A DNA stretch of 9,069 bases from Fidelibacterota bacterium (GTDB taxonomy: Bacteria > Fidelibacterota > BS150m-G59). The stretch's first letter is position 1. Each line of letters opens with the position of its first letter. The position numbers and the translations under genes are program-made. Location of the stretch: contig JADHUZ010000033.1 in NCBI GenBank assembly GCA_016784265.1, forward strand, positions 1 to 9,069, in the 5' to 3' direction. Below the pieces are notes generated by a model. It was given only the letters and a program-made list of their open reading frames with translations, was not told the origin of the DNA and did no database searches. Below are positions 8,285 through 9,069 of the stretch, one piece after another.

Positions 8285-8315
8285 ATTTAAAAAAACAAGA
8301 GAAGGAGAATATACT

Positions 8316-9069
8316 TTGGTTAAAATACGATTAATGAGAATGGGAAGGAAAAAAATCCCGTTTTATCGCATTGTTGCGGTTGATTCCCGTAAAAAACGGG
8401 ATGGTGCGTATATCGAAAAACTCGGTTATTACAATCCGCTTACTTCGCCTGCAACAATTCAAATTGATGGCGAGAGAGTGCGTTATTGGATGGATCGTGG
8501 TGCAAAACCGACTGATACTGTTCATAATCTGCTGAAAAAAACCGGTTGGTTGCATCGCTGGAATTTGGAGACGCAGGAAATTCCTGAGGAAATCAAAGAG
8601 ATTGAATTGAAAAAATGGGAAGAGCAACAAGAGAAAAGGCTCGAAAAAGAAAAACAATCACACGAGAAGAAAAAATCTCTTGCCACGACTTCAGCGGCAG
8701 TTGCGGAAGAAGAAACGCCAGATGAGCCAGCGGAAGAAACGGTTGTTGAGGAGCCCAAAGAAGTTGCAGCAGAAAGTGCAGAAACTTCCAAAGAACAGGT
8801 GAAGGAAGAAAAACCAGCACCTGAACCAGCGGAAGAAGTTGTGGCTGAGGAGCCCAAAGAAGTTGCAGCAGAAAGTGCAGAAACTTCCGAAGAACAGGTG
8901 AAGGAAGAAAAACCAGCACCTAAACCAGTGGAAGAAGTTGTGGCTGAGGAGCCCAAAGAAGTTGCAGCAGAAAGTGCAGAAACTTCCAAAGAACAGGTGA
9001 AGGAAGAAAAACCAGCACCTGAACCAGCGGAAGAAGTTGTGGCTGAGGAGCCCAAAGAAGTTGCAGCAG
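8316..9069 (+). CDS. rpsP: 30S ribosomal protein S16 with long repetitive C-terminal tail (3' partial)
   Basis: Residues 1-82 are a normal S16: [40 protein letters not shown] and [22 protein letters not shown]16 binds 16S rRNA and supports 30S assembly. The start is TTG 8316, set by AAGGAG (8302-8307) eight bases upstream and by the invariant Val-Lys-Ile. Instead of stopping near residue 85-90, the frame stays open for 251 codons to the window edge. Residues about 83-121 are a highly charged, probably helical stretch ([20 protein letters not shown]). After an Ala/Thr hinge, a 33-residue Glu/Lys/Pro/Ala repeat begins near residue 137. S16 tails rich in Ala and Glu are known in Bacteroidota, but this one is longer and strictly repetitive. 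The stop codon lies outside. It probably heads a group with rimM, trmD and rplS, as is common. Confidence 0.95.
   Translation, partial: MVKIRLMRMGRKKIPFYRIVAVDSRKKRDGAYIEKLGYYNPLTSPATIQIDGERVRYWMDRGAKPTDTVHNLLKKTGWLHRWNLETQEIPEEIKEIELKKWEEQQEKRLEKEKQSHEKKKSLATTSAAVAEEETPDEPAEETVVEEPKEVAAESAETSKEQVKEEKPAPEPAEEVVAEEPKEVAAESAETSEEQVKEEKPAPKPVEEVVAEEPKEVAAESAETSKEQVKEEKPAPEPAEEVVAEEPKEVAA
8355..8402 (+). other. Alternative hairpins in the start of rpsP
   Basis: ATCCCGTTTT (8355-8364) is an exact reverse complement of AAAACGGGAT (8393-8402). The latter can instead pair locally as TCCCGT (8385-8390) with ACGGGA (8396-8401) around an A5 loop. The two folds exclude each other and lie 40-85 bases into the coding sequence. 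They may be only a by-product of the codons for KIPF and RKKRDG. Confidence 0.3.
8724..9069 (+). repeat. In-frame 99-bp tandem repeat in rpsP
   Basis: The anchor AGCCCAAAGAAG starts at 8752, 8851, 8950 and 9049, exactly 99 bases apart, so the repeat keeps frame and encodes 33 residues per unit. A diverged part-unit begins near 8724. Units 8752-8850 and 8950-9048 are identical. The middle unit (8851-8949) differs at three bases, all changing the amino acid: Lys to Glu, Glu to Lys and Ala to Val. The array continues past the window edge. Confidence 0.97.

Noticed and set aside
8522..9055. A minus-strand frame encoding a Ser/Gly/Ala-rich repetitive protein
   Set aside because: It is the reverse complement of the rpsP repeat. 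The 99-bp periodicity leaves the opposite strand open by chance, and the + frame continues a certain S16.
8724..9069. Tandem repeat as a CRISPR array
   Set aside because: The units are contiguous with no unique spacers, stay in frame, and encode protein.

Overview
All recognisable genes in this AT-rich window lie on the + strand. The content is mostly chromosomal housekeeping: chaperonin, folate synthesis, nucleoside salvage, SRP GTPase and ribosomal protein S16. A SPOR-domain exported protein suggests a Gram-negative-type envelope. The folK/deoxynucleoside kinase neighbourhood and an S16 with a long low-complexity tail suggest a member of the Fibrobacterota-Chlorobiota-Bacteroidota (FCB) superphylum or a relative such as Calditrichota. 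That placement is inference from gene order and style, not from a search. No mobile element, tRNA, rRNA or CRISPR array was seen.

Layout. (1) Positions 2-301 are the 3' end of an unrecognised gene. It overlaps by ATGA a secreted SPOR-domain protein (298-1146). (2) The gap 1147-1279 carries two dyads and a close match to a sigma-54 (-24/-12) promoter. It precedes groES (1280-1579) and groEL (1593-3227), which end at a strong intrinsic terminator (3252-3294). (3) A tightly coupled five-gene run follows: folB, folK, a deoxyguanosine-kinase-like deoxynucleoside kinase, a 62-residue membrane protein and an NmrA-like NAD(P)-binding protein (3351-5890). Each gene overlaps the next by four bases (TTGA, ATGA, GTGA, ATGA). 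(4) The gap 5891-6137 holds several dyads, one with Fur-box-like geometry, and leads to a ComF-family phosphoribosyltransferase (6138-6788). (5) The gap 6789-6958 holds only a very degenerate inverted repeat. (6) ffh (6959-8284) is followed 31 bases later by rpsP, which starts at TTG 8316 and runs off the window. Downstream of a normal S16 core, rpsP encodes a charged helix-like segment and then a 33-residue (99-bp) tandem repeat.

How the genes fit together. GroES/GroEL fold cytosolic proteins. FolB and FolK are consecutive steps to the pterin diphosphate used by dihydropteroate synthase, and the kinase beside them salvages deoxynucleosides, so that operon joins folate and DNA-precursor supply. 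Ffh and S16 belong to the conserved translation/secretion cluster that often continues with rimM, trmD and rplS. The points most worth a second look are the sigma-54-type promoter with upstream dyads before groESL and the repeat-bearing S16 tail. I see no wholly new multi-gene system here.
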